From Thermoproteota archaeon (GTDB lineage Archaea > Korarchaeota > Korarchaeia > Korarchaeales > Korarchaeaceae): a stretch of DNA of 64,000 bases. Below are positions 41,682 through 49,849 of this stretch, piece by piece (the first letter of the stretch is position 1; every line of letters begins with the position of its first letter). Location of the stretch: assembly GCA_026986575.1 (NCBI GenBank), contig JALSOH010000006.1:310001-374000 (forward strand), read 5' to 3'. The notes beneath the pieces were generated by a model. The model did not search any database, was not told where the DNA came from, and was given only the letters and a program-made list of their open reading frames with translations. The translations under genes and the position numbers were made by a program.

Positions 41682-42692
41682 ATGCCGATCAGGATCGGGA
41701 TTAATGGATTCGGGAGGATAGGGAGGCAGGTATTCAAGATAGGACAGAGGAACCCGAACTTGGAATTCGTGGCGGTGAACGACATAGCTGATCCCAAGAC
41801 GTTAGCCCACCTGTTAAAGTACGACTCCGTCTTCGGCAGGTATCCCGGGACCGTCGTGGCTGAGGGATCCAGTATACTCGTAAATAGCAAGGAGATCAAG
41901 GTGTTCAGCGTCAGGGACCCGGCGAAGATCCCTTGGGAAGAACTGGGCGTTGATGTGGTGGTAGAGGCCACAGGACTCTTCAGGTCTAGAAGCGATGCAG
42001 CAAAGCATCTTAGGGGCAGCGTCAAGAAGGTGGTGATTACAGCGCCAGCCAAGGGCGAACCTGCAGACTATACAGTTGTTATGGGCGTCAACGAGGACGG
42101 TCTGGATCTGGACAAGCACCATGTGATAAGCAACGCCTCCTGCACTACCAACGCCTTCGCTATGCTGGTCAAAGTGCTGTACGAGAGCTTCGGAATAAGG
42201 AGGGGGTTGATGACCACGGTTCACGCCTACACCAACGATCAGAGGATACTGGACGCGCCCCACAGGGACCTTAGGAGGGCTAGGGCTGCTGCCATGTCCA
42301 TAATACCCACATCCACTGGCGCGGCGAAGGCCATAGAGCTGATATTCCCTGAGCTGAGGGGGAGGCTGGCCGCGATAGCCCTGAGGGTACCCACTCCGGA
42401 TGTGTCCATAGTCGATTTCTCCGCAGAGGTCGAAAGGGAGACCAACATCCATGAGATAAACAGGGCCTTTGAGGAGGCCGCCAGCGGTCCCCTGTCAAGG
42501 TACATAGGAATAGCCCACGATCCCGTAGTATCGGTCGACTTGGTGGGAGATGAGCACAGCGTCATCTTCGATCCCGAGCTTACCCAAGTTGTGGATGGCA
42601 ACTTCGTCAAGGTGTTCGGATGGTACGACAATGAGTGGGGCTATTCGGCTAGAGTGGTCGACCTCCTCGAATATATAGCGAATAAAATGTGA
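41682..42692 (+). CDS. gap: class I (bacterial GapA-type) glyceraldehyde-3-phosphate dehydrogenase
   Basis: Phosphorylating GAPDH of 336 residues. It is of the bacterial/eukaryotic class I type: IGINGFGRIGR, D34 (AVNDIAD, favours NAD), ISNASCTTN with catalytic C154, MTTVHAYTNDQ with H181, AAAMSIIPTSTGAAKA, and WYDNEWGYS. Typical archaeal class II enzymes instead begin with a VNGYGTIGK motif, so this gene was probably gained from bacteria or is an old class I lineage. It would run glycolysis/gluconeogenesis between glyceraldehyde-3-phosphate and 1,3-bisphosphoglycerate. Base composition is like its neighbours. Ends 15 bases before the convergent leuS. Confidence 0.95.
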   Translation: MPIRIGINGFGRIGRQVFKIGQRNPNLEFVAVNDIADPKTLAHLLKYDSVFGRYPGTVVAEGSSILVNSKEIKVFSVRDPAKIPWEELGVDVVVEATGLFRSRSDAAKHLRGSVKKVVITAPAKGEPADYTVVMGVNEDGLDLDKHHVISNASCTTNAFAMLVKVLYESFGIRRGLMTTVHAYTNDQRILDAPHRDLRRARAAAMSIIPTSTGAAKAIELIFPELRGRLAAIALRVPTPDVSIVDFSAEVERETNIHEINRAFEEAASGPLSRYIGIAHDPVVSVDLVGDEHSVIFDPELTQVVDGNFVKVFGWYDNEWGYSARVVDLLEYIANKM

Positions 42693-42707
42693 GATGGGAG
42701 GATCCCC

Positions 42708-45578
42708 TCACTCTATGTAGATGGCTGGTTTCCCGGGTGCGGCCCTCCCGGCCCTCTTTTTAGGATCGTAGGACGGTGAATCCTCGTCCTCGAACACTAT
42801 CTCCAAGCCCAGCTTCTTCTCCAAGAAGGACTTAGCGTCCTTGAGGGCTCCGAGCTCAGCTTCCTTGCTGGGCAGCCACGGCCATCCGCCCGTGGTGAAC
42901 TGTCTGATCAGGTCAACCGCTTGCTTGCTCTTGACCTTGAACCTCTCCTCCTTCATCACCTCAGGTATTATCCTGCGCGGATTGAGTTCATGAACTCTCT
43001 TCAGCTCATCGATCCTCCTAAATAGATCGTACTTCCAGTCTGACGCTAAGTAGAGGTAAAGCCTGCTTCCCTTCACCCCTGAAGAGAGGACGCTCCTCAC
43101 ATCCTCGAGGACATTGGACACGACCTCGTATGAGAGTTCCGCTTCTGGGTATTGGGGCATCTCCTCAGGATCGGGCCACCTAGCGAGGGACACGAAACCC
43201 TCTCCGCCGATTATCTCCCAGATCTCCTCGGCCATGTGGGGCGCGAAGGGGGCGAGTAGTCTGGCCCATATCTTGAGAATAGCCTTGATGATCCCCTCAT
43301 TAGGTCTTTCCTTAGCCTCCAAGTACTCCTCCATCTCGTTGAGGAGCAAGTAGAGTGAGTGCTGTATCGCTTCTCTGCTCCTGCACTCCTCCATGGCCTC
43401 AGTCGTAGCTATTATATGGGTCCTCGTCCTGCTAAGTATCCACTTGTCCCAGAAGTCCTCCGGTTCCTTTCTCTCCTCCGCTCCCGAGAACTGCGTGGCT
43501 ATCTCGTGTATCCTGAACAACCTCTTAAGGGTACTAGCTGCTACCTGAGGAGAGAAGTCAGCATCGGAGAGGAGCTCGGCAGAACCGAGAACGGACAGCC
43601 TGATGGGGTCAGCACCGAACATCTCCACGGCCTCCCTTATCGGTATTATGTTGCCCAATGATTTGGACATCTTCTTTCCTTCCATGGTGACCGAGCCGTT
43701 CACGACTATCTGCCTGGGCCAGAGCTCTTTGGGGAATATGGCTACATGATTGAAGATGAAGAATGTGAGGTGATTCCATATGAGGTCCCTGCCGCTGTGC
43801 CTGGAGTCGAGCGGATACCAGTAGGCGAACTCCTCCTTGAGTCTCTTAAGGACCTCTACATCGATTCCCTTCCTCCTAGCGATGACCTCCGGATCTCCCT
43901 TTCCGAGGAATATGTAGTCGAAGGTCTCGTCGTCCAAGTGGTCAGCGGTAACCAGACCCTCGTTTATGAACTTACTTATCGTGTAGTAGGCCATATAGAT
44001 TGTGGAATCGCTGAGACTCTCTATTATCCAATCGGGATCGAACGGAAGCTTGGTTCCGAGACCGCTCTTTCTAGCACAGGCCTTCTCTCTCATCCAATCT
44101 ATTGCCTCCTCGAACTCCCTCCTGACCTCCTTCGGAACTATCCTCATGTTGTTTAGGGCCTCGTGGGCCAACCTTTTCCATTCAGGTTTAGAGTAGTCGA
44201 TGAACCACTGGTCCTCCACTATGTTCACGACTATCTTAGCTCCGCATCTGCAGTACACGGGAGCATTGGCTATCTCGTAGAACACATAAGCCTTCCCCGC
44301 GGCTATCAGATCTTCCTTAACCCTCTCCTTGGCTTCGCTGACTGGTAAGCCCGCATACTTCCCGGTATTAGATTTCATCCTGCCGGAGTGATATTCCTTA
44401 GAGTAGACGAGCTCGGTGGCCTCCTCAGCCTTCTCGTCCCTTTGGTCTCTGACCCCAAGGGATTCCACGGCGTCCTTGGCCGGGAACTCGCCGAACCCCT
44501 CCACCTCGATTATCGATATCGGCTTAAGGCCATTGAGTACCTCCGAAGGGAGACCGTACCTTTTGAGAGCATCCGGCTTCCTCTTGAGATCCAAGAGAGC
44601 GAGATAATCGTAAGGAGCGTGCCCGGGGACGGACATCACTATGCCAGTCCCGTAATCCGGATCAACGAACTCAGCTGGGAGTATCACGACCTCTTCCCCA
44701 GTCATGGGATTTCTCACTTTCTTCCCCAGCAGATCTCTGCCCCAGATCTCACCGATCTCCCCCTTCACGGGGAACTTCTGGAACTTGAGCTTTATCAGGG
44801 CCTCTTCAGAGACCACCCACTTCTCCCCGTCCACCTCGATGATCTTGTACTTCACCTCCGGATTTATCCAAATATTGGTGACGCCGAGAATGGTCTCAGG
44901 TCTGAAGGTAACGACCGGGATGATAAATTCGTTCTCGAACTTTATCAGAGTGGTCTCAGCGATCTCCGGTTCCACATCACCTATTGTGTCATGCTGACCT
45001 ACCGCATTATTGCACCTCGGGCACCAACCGACAGGATGTCTACCCTTGGTGAGGAGACCTTTCTCGTGGAGCTTGTGGAACTGCCATGTTATGAAGTTAT
45101 TGTAGGGCGGGTCTATGGTAGTGAACTCCCTCCTCCAGTCTATGGAGTACCCCATGAGCTTCATCCCCGACTTGATCTCCTCGTGGAAGTAGCGAGCCAT
45201 CTTGAGCGGGTCCTCCAGCTCCTTTAGCTTCTCCTTGGGTATGTGGAATATCTTTGTGAATATGCGTATGAGTTCCTTGTCACCCTCCCTGAGCCTCTTT
45301 GCCATAGCGAGGATCGGAGTTCCGGTGTAGTGAAAGGCCATGGGGAAGAGCACATTGTAACCCTGCATCCTCTTGAAACGGGCATATGCATCTGTGAGTC
45401 CGTAGGTCCTCCCGTGACCCACGTGTTGCGGGCTGTTGGGATAGGGATAGGCCACGGTAAGGTAAAATTTCTCTCTGCCGTCTGGATCTGCTTCGAATAT
45501 TTTAGCTTCCTCCCACTTGGCCTGCCATTTCCTCTCTATCCGCCTGAGCTTACTGACGAGGTTGGCCTCCGCCTCCAA
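42708..45578 (-). CDS. leuS: leucyl-tRNA synthetase (archaeal type)
   Basis: Class I synthetase of 956 residues. HIGH motif is PYPNSPQHVGHGRT, KMSKS is GKKMSKSLGN, and the CP1 editing domain lies between (FRPETILGVTNIWINP, threonine-rich region and DPDYGTGIVMSVPGHAPYDY with the editing aspartate). Zinc-ribbon cysteines occur as WCPRCNN. The C-terminal anticodon-binding and extra archaeal domain follow. TTG at 45578 is the start, preceded by GGAGAAGGTGGTGAT. Confidence 0.97.
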   Translation of the reverse strand: MEAEANLVSKLRRIERKWQAKWEEAKIFEADPDGREKFYLTVAYPYPNSPQHVGHGRTYGLTDAYARFKRMQGYNVLFPMAFHYTGTPILAMAKRLREGDKELIRIFTKIFHIPKEKLKELEDPLKMARYFHEEIKSGMKLMGYSIDWRREFTTIDPPYNNFITWQFHKLHEKGLLTKGRHPVGWCPRCNNAVGQHDTIGDVEPEIAETTLIKFENEFIIPVVTFRPETILGVTNIWINPEVKYKIIEVDGEKWVVSEEALIKLKFQKFPVKGEIGEIWGRDLLGKKVRNPMTGEEVVILPAEFVDPDYGTGIVMSVPGHAPYDYLALLDLKRKPDALKRYGLPSEVLNGLKPISIIEVEGFGEFPAKDAVESLGVRDQRDEKAEEATELVYSKEYHSGRMKSNTGKYAGLPVSEAKERVKEDLIAAGKAYVFYEIANAPVYCRCGAKIVVNIVEDQWFIDYSKPEWKRLAHEALNNMRIVPKEVRREFEEAIDWMREKACARKSGLGTKLPFDPDWIIESLSDSTIYMAYYTISKFINEGLVTADHLDDETFDYIFLGKGDPEVIARRKGIDVEVLKRLKEEFAYWYPLDSRHSGRDLIWNHLTFFIFNHVAIFPKELWPRQIVVNGSVTMEGKKMSKSLGNIIPIREAVEMFGADPIRLSVLGSAELLSDADFSPQVAASTLKRLFRIHEIATQFSGAEERKEPEDFWDKWILSRTRTHIIATTEAMEECRSREAIQHSLYLLLNEMEEYLEAKERPNEGIIKAILKIWARLLAPFAPHMAEEIWEIIGGEGFVSLARWPDPEEMPQYPEAELSYEVVSNVLEDVRSVLSSGVKGSRLYLYLASDWKYDLFRRIDELKRVHELNPRRIIPEVMKEERFKVKSKQAVDLIRQFTTGGWPWLPSKEAELGALKDAKSFLEKKLGLEIVFEDEDSPSYDPKKRAGRAAPGKPAIYIE

Positions 45579-45675
45579 ATATCACCACCTTCTCCACCGG
45601 AATCGCTCAAATGGGACAGTGCCAATGAAAAAGTTACCCTCAGCCTAGTATATGAATGAAAGAAAGAGGGTTCGG

Positions 45676-45909
45676 TCAGTCGTTCTGTCCGCCGCTCCCA
45701 CCATTATCGAGACTGAACACATTGCTTATGAGACCGTCCACCCACTCGACAAAGCTGTTCCAGTTTTCCCAAGCGTTCTGAGGCATTTCCCAGACGAACT
45801 TGGCTGCATTCGCCATGGGAGTGACAACTATCCCCAAGAAGAATGCTAGGGTCACGGCTATGAGGAGAGCCTGCTCCAGCGTGCCGGTAACTCCCTTCCT
45901 CCTCCGCAT
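45676..45909 (-). CDS. small pilin-like membrane peptide (class III signal-like)
   Basis: 77 residues. N-terminus MRRRKGVTGTLEQALLIAV: basic residues, K-G, then VTGTLE and a 20-residue hydrophobic helix, close to the class III signal of archaeal pilins/archaellins (K/R-G cleaved by prepilin peptidase, Glu near +5; here at +6). The rest (WEMPQNAWENWNSFVEWVDG) is Trp-rich and short with a Gly-Ser tail. Probably a small pilin-like or single-span surface peptide; no pilus machinery is nearby. Stand-alone, divergent from the zinc-ribbon gene. Confidence 0.55.
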   Translation of the reverse strand: MRRRKGVTGTLEQALLIAVTLAFFLGIVVTPMANAAKFVWEMPQNAWENWNSFVEWVDGLISNVFSLDNGGSGGQND

Positions 45910-45920
45910 GACGTCACCAA

Positions 45921-45930
45921 TTTTTAATTA
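45921..45930. promoter_or_regulatory. AT-rich promoter element between divergent small genes
   Basis: TTTTTAATTA is centred about 21 bases before ATG 45946 (plus) and 16 bases before ATG 45909 (minus). It fits the plus-strand gene best. Confidence 0.35.
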
Positions 45931-45945
45931 GGGAGCACGGCATAT

Positions 45946-46197
45946 ATGGAACCGACATTACGAGTGAAATGGGAAAGTGTGATGGAAGTGGGCAGGTCAA
46001 AGAAGACGATCAAGATAACTGTGTGTCCCGTTTGTGGGAGCACTAATATAAGGAAGGTCTCCCCCTTCTCTGGCTGGCTACTGCCAGAGGAATATGTCTG
46101 TCTGGACTGTGGTTATAGAGGCCCCATCGTGGCCGAGATAGAGGTGGATGAGGATGAGGCTAAGGGGGATAGAGGATCCAGCGGAAACCATATCTAG
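45946..46197 (+). CDS. zinc-ribbon protein
   Basis: 83 residues with a C4 zinc ribbon: TVCPVCGSTNIRKVSPFSGWLLPEEYVCLDCGYRGPIVAEIE (CPxCG and CLDCG pairs). Small ribbon proteins with this VSPFSGWLLPEEYVC core are widespread in archaea and unassigned. Acidic tail. ATG at 45946 fits the TATA spacing; ATG at 45982 is an alternative. Overlaps the next gene by 50 bases in another frame. Confidence 0.8.
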   Translation: MEPTLRVKWESVMEVGRSKKTIKITVCPVCGSTNIRKVSPFSGWLLPEEYVCLDCGYRGPIVAEIEVDEDEAKGDRGSSGNHI

Positions 46198-46594
46198 GGT
46201 GATCAGTGACTTGGGACTTGAGGAGTTCACCCGAGTCTCCAGAATGGGAAGGATGATAAGGATCGAGATAATTTACGATCCTCTGGGTCAGGAAAGGCAG
46301 AATTTGATCTCGTTCAAGCACAGGCTGAAGAGACTGGGAGACTCCAGCGATTCAGTCGGTAAACACTTGGTTCAGCAGATAGAATACTTCTTAGAGAGGC
46401 TGGACCGCATAACTCTGGAGAGGGTTCTGGTTGCCGTGTCTTCGTCAGATGGCATACAAAAGTTAGAGAAACAACTAGCCTCCCTCCAGAGAGAAATGGA
46501 AGAGAGGCGAAAAAAGGCGAGGGAAATGAAGAGACTGGTAAGATCCCTGTCATCCTACATAAGAGAATACTTGAGGAATGTGGAAGGAGCCTAA
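46148..46594 (+). CDS. coiled-coil protein of unknown function
   Basis: 148 residues, not recognised. Residues about 1-60 look globular (RVISDLGLEEFTRVSRMGRMIRIEIIYDPLGQE); residues about 95-140 form a strongly charged coiled coil (KLEKQLASLQREMEERRKKAREMKRLV). Co-transcribed with, and overlapping, the zinc-ribbon gene. ATG at 46154 is an equal alternative start. Confidence 0.65.
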   Translation: MRMRLRGIEDPAETISRVISDLGLEEFTRVSRMGRMIRIEIIYDPLGQERQNLISFKHRLKRLGDSSDSVGKHLVQQIEYFLERLDRITLERVLVAVSSSDGIQKLEKQLASLQREMEERRKKAREMKRLVRSLSSYIREYLRNVEGA

Positions 46595-46811
46595 TTTTCA
46601 TCCCCTCGATAAGATTACTTAATGATCACATTATGTTCAAATAAGTCGTTCATCGAAGTAGTAAGGATCCCTAATTATCCTCTCCAGAGAACGTTGGTAA
46701 AATTTGTGGCTTTACTATTGTTATTACATCCTTATACAGCATGAATTTAGCCTAGAGTCGGTAAACATTTATTAAGAATACCGGTGCTAGAGTGAATGAG
46801 GAGGTGGTCAA

Positions 46812-47060
46812 GTGGTATTACTGAAGTCCCATATTCGGATCCTAAAGGAGCTGGTAAAACGCGGCGACAAGGGCATGACTGCCAGTAAGTTAATTGCCAA
46901 GAGGGAGTACCGAGTTAAGGTCATCAAGTACTTGGAGAGTGAGGGCCTGGTGAGGGTCACTTACAGCGGCGGCGGAATGAGAGTCTACGCCACTGAAAGG
47001 GCAAAGAAACTCCTTGAAAGGCTGGAAAAGGAGAAACCCGAGCTCTTGGTCAATACTTGA
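46812..47060 (+). CDS. small winged-helix DNA-binding protein
   Basis: 82 residues that are almost all winged helix: SHIRILKELVKRGDKGMTASKLIAKREYRVKVIKYLESEGLVRVTYSGGGMRVYATERAKKLL, with recognition helix REYRVKVIKYLES and a Gly-rich wing. Start GTG at 46812 with GAGGAGGTGGTC before it; a TTTATTAAG box (about 46767) precedes that. The 217-base stretch upstream (46595-46811) has no gene that I can see. Convergent 11-base overlap with the HAD gene. Regulator of unknown target. Confidence 0.75.
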   Translation: MVLLKSHIRILKELVKRGDKGMTASKLIAKREYRVKVIKYLESEGLVRVTYSGGGMRVYATERAKKLLERLEKEKPELLVNT

Positions 47061-47643
47061 ATATTTCCCTGAGGTCTCGCACATAGAGACCCGCACCTTC
47101 TATCTTCCCTCCAACGCATATGGTGAGGCACCCTATCTCCTTCCCGGACCTTACATCCCATTCCATGTCCCCTAGAAATACGCAATCTCCTCCTTTAACA
47201 CCCAATTTTTTCAGGGCATAAACTAACTGTTCTCTCCTGTCCAGAGAGTACTCTCTAGTGACGATCACGTCGAACAGATCGGCTAGATTCATATTCCTCA
47301 GGACTAAAACGGCCGACCTGCTAGCTTGCATTGTTACAAGTCCTATTTGGAGGCCTTCTTTCCTTAAGGAAACGAGGAATTTTCTCAGTTCTTCGTCCTG
47401 TCGGGCCCTCGATGCTGCTTTCAATTCCTCCTCCTCTACTATCTCAAATGCCCGTTTAACCTCATCCTCGTTCCTAGCAGCTATAGGTATGCTCCTCCCC
47501 AAGGGTCTCAGGGGATGATCCCATCCCATCGCCCGCCTAACCCTCTCCCTGAGGGAATCCCAATCTATGCGGAGATCGACTAGGGTTCCATCCAGATCGG
47601 TTATCAGTGCTTTCTTACTCTGAAGAAGTTCACGGATCCGCAC
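47050..47643 (-). CDS. HAD-superfamily phosphatase (phosphoglycolate phosphatase-like)
   Basis: About 198 residues. Motif I is LITDLDGTLVDL, motif II IGLVTMQAS, then KKLGVK (lysine) and VFLGDMEWDVRSGKEIG (motif IV acidic pair). Small alpha-helical cap between motifs I and II. Start GTG at 47643 lies inside the end of topA (40-base overlap), right before the conserved core; earlier in-frame codons only mirror topA. Substrate unknown. Confidence 0.8.
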   Translation of the reverse strand: MRIRELLQSKKALITDLDGTLVDLRIDWDSLRERVRRAMGWDHPLRPLGRSIPIAARNEDEVKRAFEIVEEEELKAASRARQDEELRKFLVSLRKEGLQIGLVTMQASRSAVLVLRNMNLADLFDVIVTREYSLDRREQLVYALKKLGVKGGDCVFLGDMEWDVRSGKEIGCLTICVGGKIEGAGLYVRDLREIFKY

Positions 47644-49763
47644 TCCCTGCACTGGAGGTATACTCCATATTTCCCCTTCTTCGGGACCATCACCCCGCCG
47701 CATTTGGCGCACCTCACCGGGCTCTCCTCACAATTACCCAAGCACCTGATGTACTTGAGGGTCTTCTTACTCTTAGTTCTGATCCTTCCCTCCACCAGTG
47801 GGAGACCACACTTGCACTCCTCCCTCAGTATGCGCTCCCCCGGCAGGAGGTTGAACTTTACATCGCAGTCGTCAGGATAGCCAGAGCATATGACGAAGTA
47901 TCCGTACTTGCTCTTCTTGAGGAGGAGATCTCTCCCGCACTTCGGGCATTTCCCTATGATGTTCTGGGATAACCTGTATTCCTGAACAGCCTTGGCCAGC
48001 TTCTCCGAGATTAGCCCTTCCTTACTCTTGAAGTCCCTCATTATCTGCTCCAGTTTCAGTAACGCATCGCTGAGGAAGGAGCTGTGGTCTAACTCCCCTC
48101 TTTCAATCTTTGTCATGGCTTCTTCAAGCTTAGCCGTGAGCTCCGGGCTTGTAAGGTCTGGAACGTACTCCTCAAGCACCTCCGCGACCGCCTCTCCCAG
48201 TGGAGTAGGCTTGAAACTCTTACCTTCTATGTACCCCCTTTCCTTGAGTATGTCCAGTATCTGGACCCTAGTGTTCTTTGTTCCCAGACCCAACCTCTCC
48301 ATCTCCTTGATTATGGAGACCGGGGTGTACCTCTTTGGTGGCTGGGTCTCCTTCTCCTCTATCTTTACGTCGATGCACTTGACTTCCTCTCCATTGTCGA
48401 CCGGAGGCATCGAGTAATCTTTTTTGGCGTATGGATAGACCCTGAGCCATCCCTTCTCTAGCAGAGCGGCGCCGCTAGCCTTAAACCTGTACCCCTCCAC
48501 CACGATCTCCACATTCACCCTCTTGATGAGGGCGTCCGGTGCTAGGGTGGCCAGATTCCTCCTGGCTATTATCTCGTAGACTCTCCTGTGATTTCTACTC
48601 TGGAATTCTTCCTCAGGAGAACCGACTACATGGATGGTCGGGTGGGCTGGATCGTCCTTCTTCCCCTCCACGGGCCTGTCCCTCATGTTCTCTAACACGT
48701 AGGAAGCGTCCTCCTTGAGAGGGGAATAACTTCCTATGAGCTCGACCATCCCGACGAAGTCCTCCTTAGTCCAGTTTTTCGGGTACTTCTGGCTTTCCGT
48801 TCCGATGTAGCTGATGAGACCCGCTTCGTACAATTGCTGGGCGATTCCGGTCGATCGGTCTGCTATTTGCTTCGGGGTCAGCCCCGTTATCCTGCTCACC
48901 TCTATTTGCATGGAGGTACCATCAAAGGGAGGAGGAGGAGCGAGCGAGACCTTCTTAGACCTGACCTTGGCCTTGACCATCCTTCCCCTAATGGCCTCAG
49001 CCGCTCTCTCCGCATACTCCCTACTCCATACCTTCTCCTCACCCTTGGGAGGCGCCAGCTTGACCTCGAATGTCCCCTCTCCACTCTCCATCAGTGCTGT
49101 CACGACGTAATACTTCTTGGGAACGAAGTTCCTGATCTCCCGCTCCCTCTTCACTATGAGGGAGAGGGTAGGTCCTTGAACCCTGCCTGAACTGAGCACC
49201 CTCACCCAGCTCCTCTTCCTTGTGCTCAGGGTGAGCCCCCTCGAGACGTTGGCGCCCCACTGCAGGTCCAACACCCTCCTAGCGAATCCTGCATTAGCTC
49301 TGGGATAGTCAAAGGATTTGAGATTGTGGAAAGCTTCCTTTATCTCCTGAGCGTTCAGGGACGAGAACTCCATCCTGTAGATCTCCTTATTTTCCTCCCA
49401 TCCCAAGGCTCTCATTATCTCGAGGGCTATGGAACTCCCCTCGGCGTCCAAGTCCGTGGCAATGATTATCCTATCAGCCTTCCTCCCCAGCCTCTCTATC
49501 ACCCTTAGAAACTGGCTCTTCCCATCTATCTCCCTTAAGACAAGCTCCTCTGGGGGCAGGATTATCGGATAGACCCACTTACCCTCGGGATAGTCTAGCT
49601 CCAGCAGGTGTCCAGCTGCTGGCACTACCACGTACTCCTCACCACCGAGATCGAAAGTGTAGTAGGTTAATCTGCCGATCTTCTTCTGCTGAGGTTTCTT
49701 CGAGAGGATAGAAGCTATCCTCTTGGCGACCCTTGGCTTCTCTGTGAGTATTAGGGTGGTCAT
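47604..49763 (-). CDS. topA: DNA topoisomerase IA with altered active-site motif
   Basis: 719-residue type IA topoisomerase that relaxes negative supercoils. Toprim domain has LILTEKPRVAKRIA and ATDLDAEG (D104, D106). The catalytic tyrosine is Y319 in LYEAGLISYIGTESQKYP; nearly all relatives have Y-P/I-R-T there, but the arginine is glycine here (GGA codon, one base from AGA or CGA). C-terminal zinc ribbons: CPKCGRDLLLKKSKYGYFVICSGYPDDC and CAKCGGVMVPKKGKYGVYLQC. Otherwise complete. Whether the G is real needs read support. Start ATG at 49763. Confidence 0.9.
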   Translation of the reverse strand: MTTLILTEKPRVAKRIASILSKKPQQKKIGRLTYYTFDLGGEEYVVVPAAGHLLELDYPEGKWVYPIILPPEELVLREIDGKSQFLRVIERLGRKADRIIIATDLDAEGSSIALEIMRALGWEENKEIYRMEFSSLNAQEIKEAFHNLKSFDYPRANAGFARRVLDLQWGANVSRGLTLSTRKRSWVRVLSSGRVQGPTLSLIVKREREIRNFVPKKYYVVTALMESGEGTFEVKLAPPKGEEKVWSREYAERAAEAIRGRMVKAKVRSKKVSLAPPPPFDGTSMQIEVSRITGLTPKQIADRSTGIAQQLYEAGLISYIGTESQKYPKNWTKEDFVGMVELIGSYSPLKEDASYVLENMRDRPVEGKKDDPAHPTIHVVGSPEEEFQSRNHRRVYEIIARRNLATLAPDALIKRVNVEIVVEGYRFKASGAALLEKGWLRVYPYAKKDYSMPPVDNGEEVKCIDVKIEEKETQPPKRYTPVSIIKEMERLGLGTKNTRVQILDILKERGYIEGKSFKPTPLGEAVAEVLEEYVPDLTSPELTAKLEEAMTKIERGELDHSSFLSDALLKLEQIMRDFKSKEGLISEKLAKAVQEYRLSQNIIGKCPKCGRDLLLKKSKYGYFVICSGYPDDCDVKFNLLPGERILREECKCGLPLVEGRIRTKSKKTLKYIRCLGNCEESPVRCAKCGGVMVPKKGKYGVYLQCRECGSVNFFRVRKH

Positions 49764-49823
49764 ATTCGGGCACCTAGTTCCTCATAGCCGGAGATTAACG
49801 ACGCATTACATGCGCCCTCTCCC

Positions 49824-49833
49824 CAATATATGG
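49824..49833 (+). promoter_or_regulatory. TATA box of the large surface protein
   Basis: CAATATATGG centred about 22 bases before ATG 49850, supporting a leaderless start. Confidence 0.5.
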
Positions 49834-49849
49834 CTGTTTCGGTACCTCC

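Noticed and set aside
44388-45227. 279-codon open frame antisense to leuS
   Set aside because: Shadow of conserved LeuRS codons; composition (Leu, Val, His, Pro rich) is typical of antisense frames in this GC range.
46595-46811. Possible small gene or RNA in the 217-base AT-richer gap
   Set aside because: Only very short frames and no paired structure; reads as promoter DNA for the winged-helix gene.
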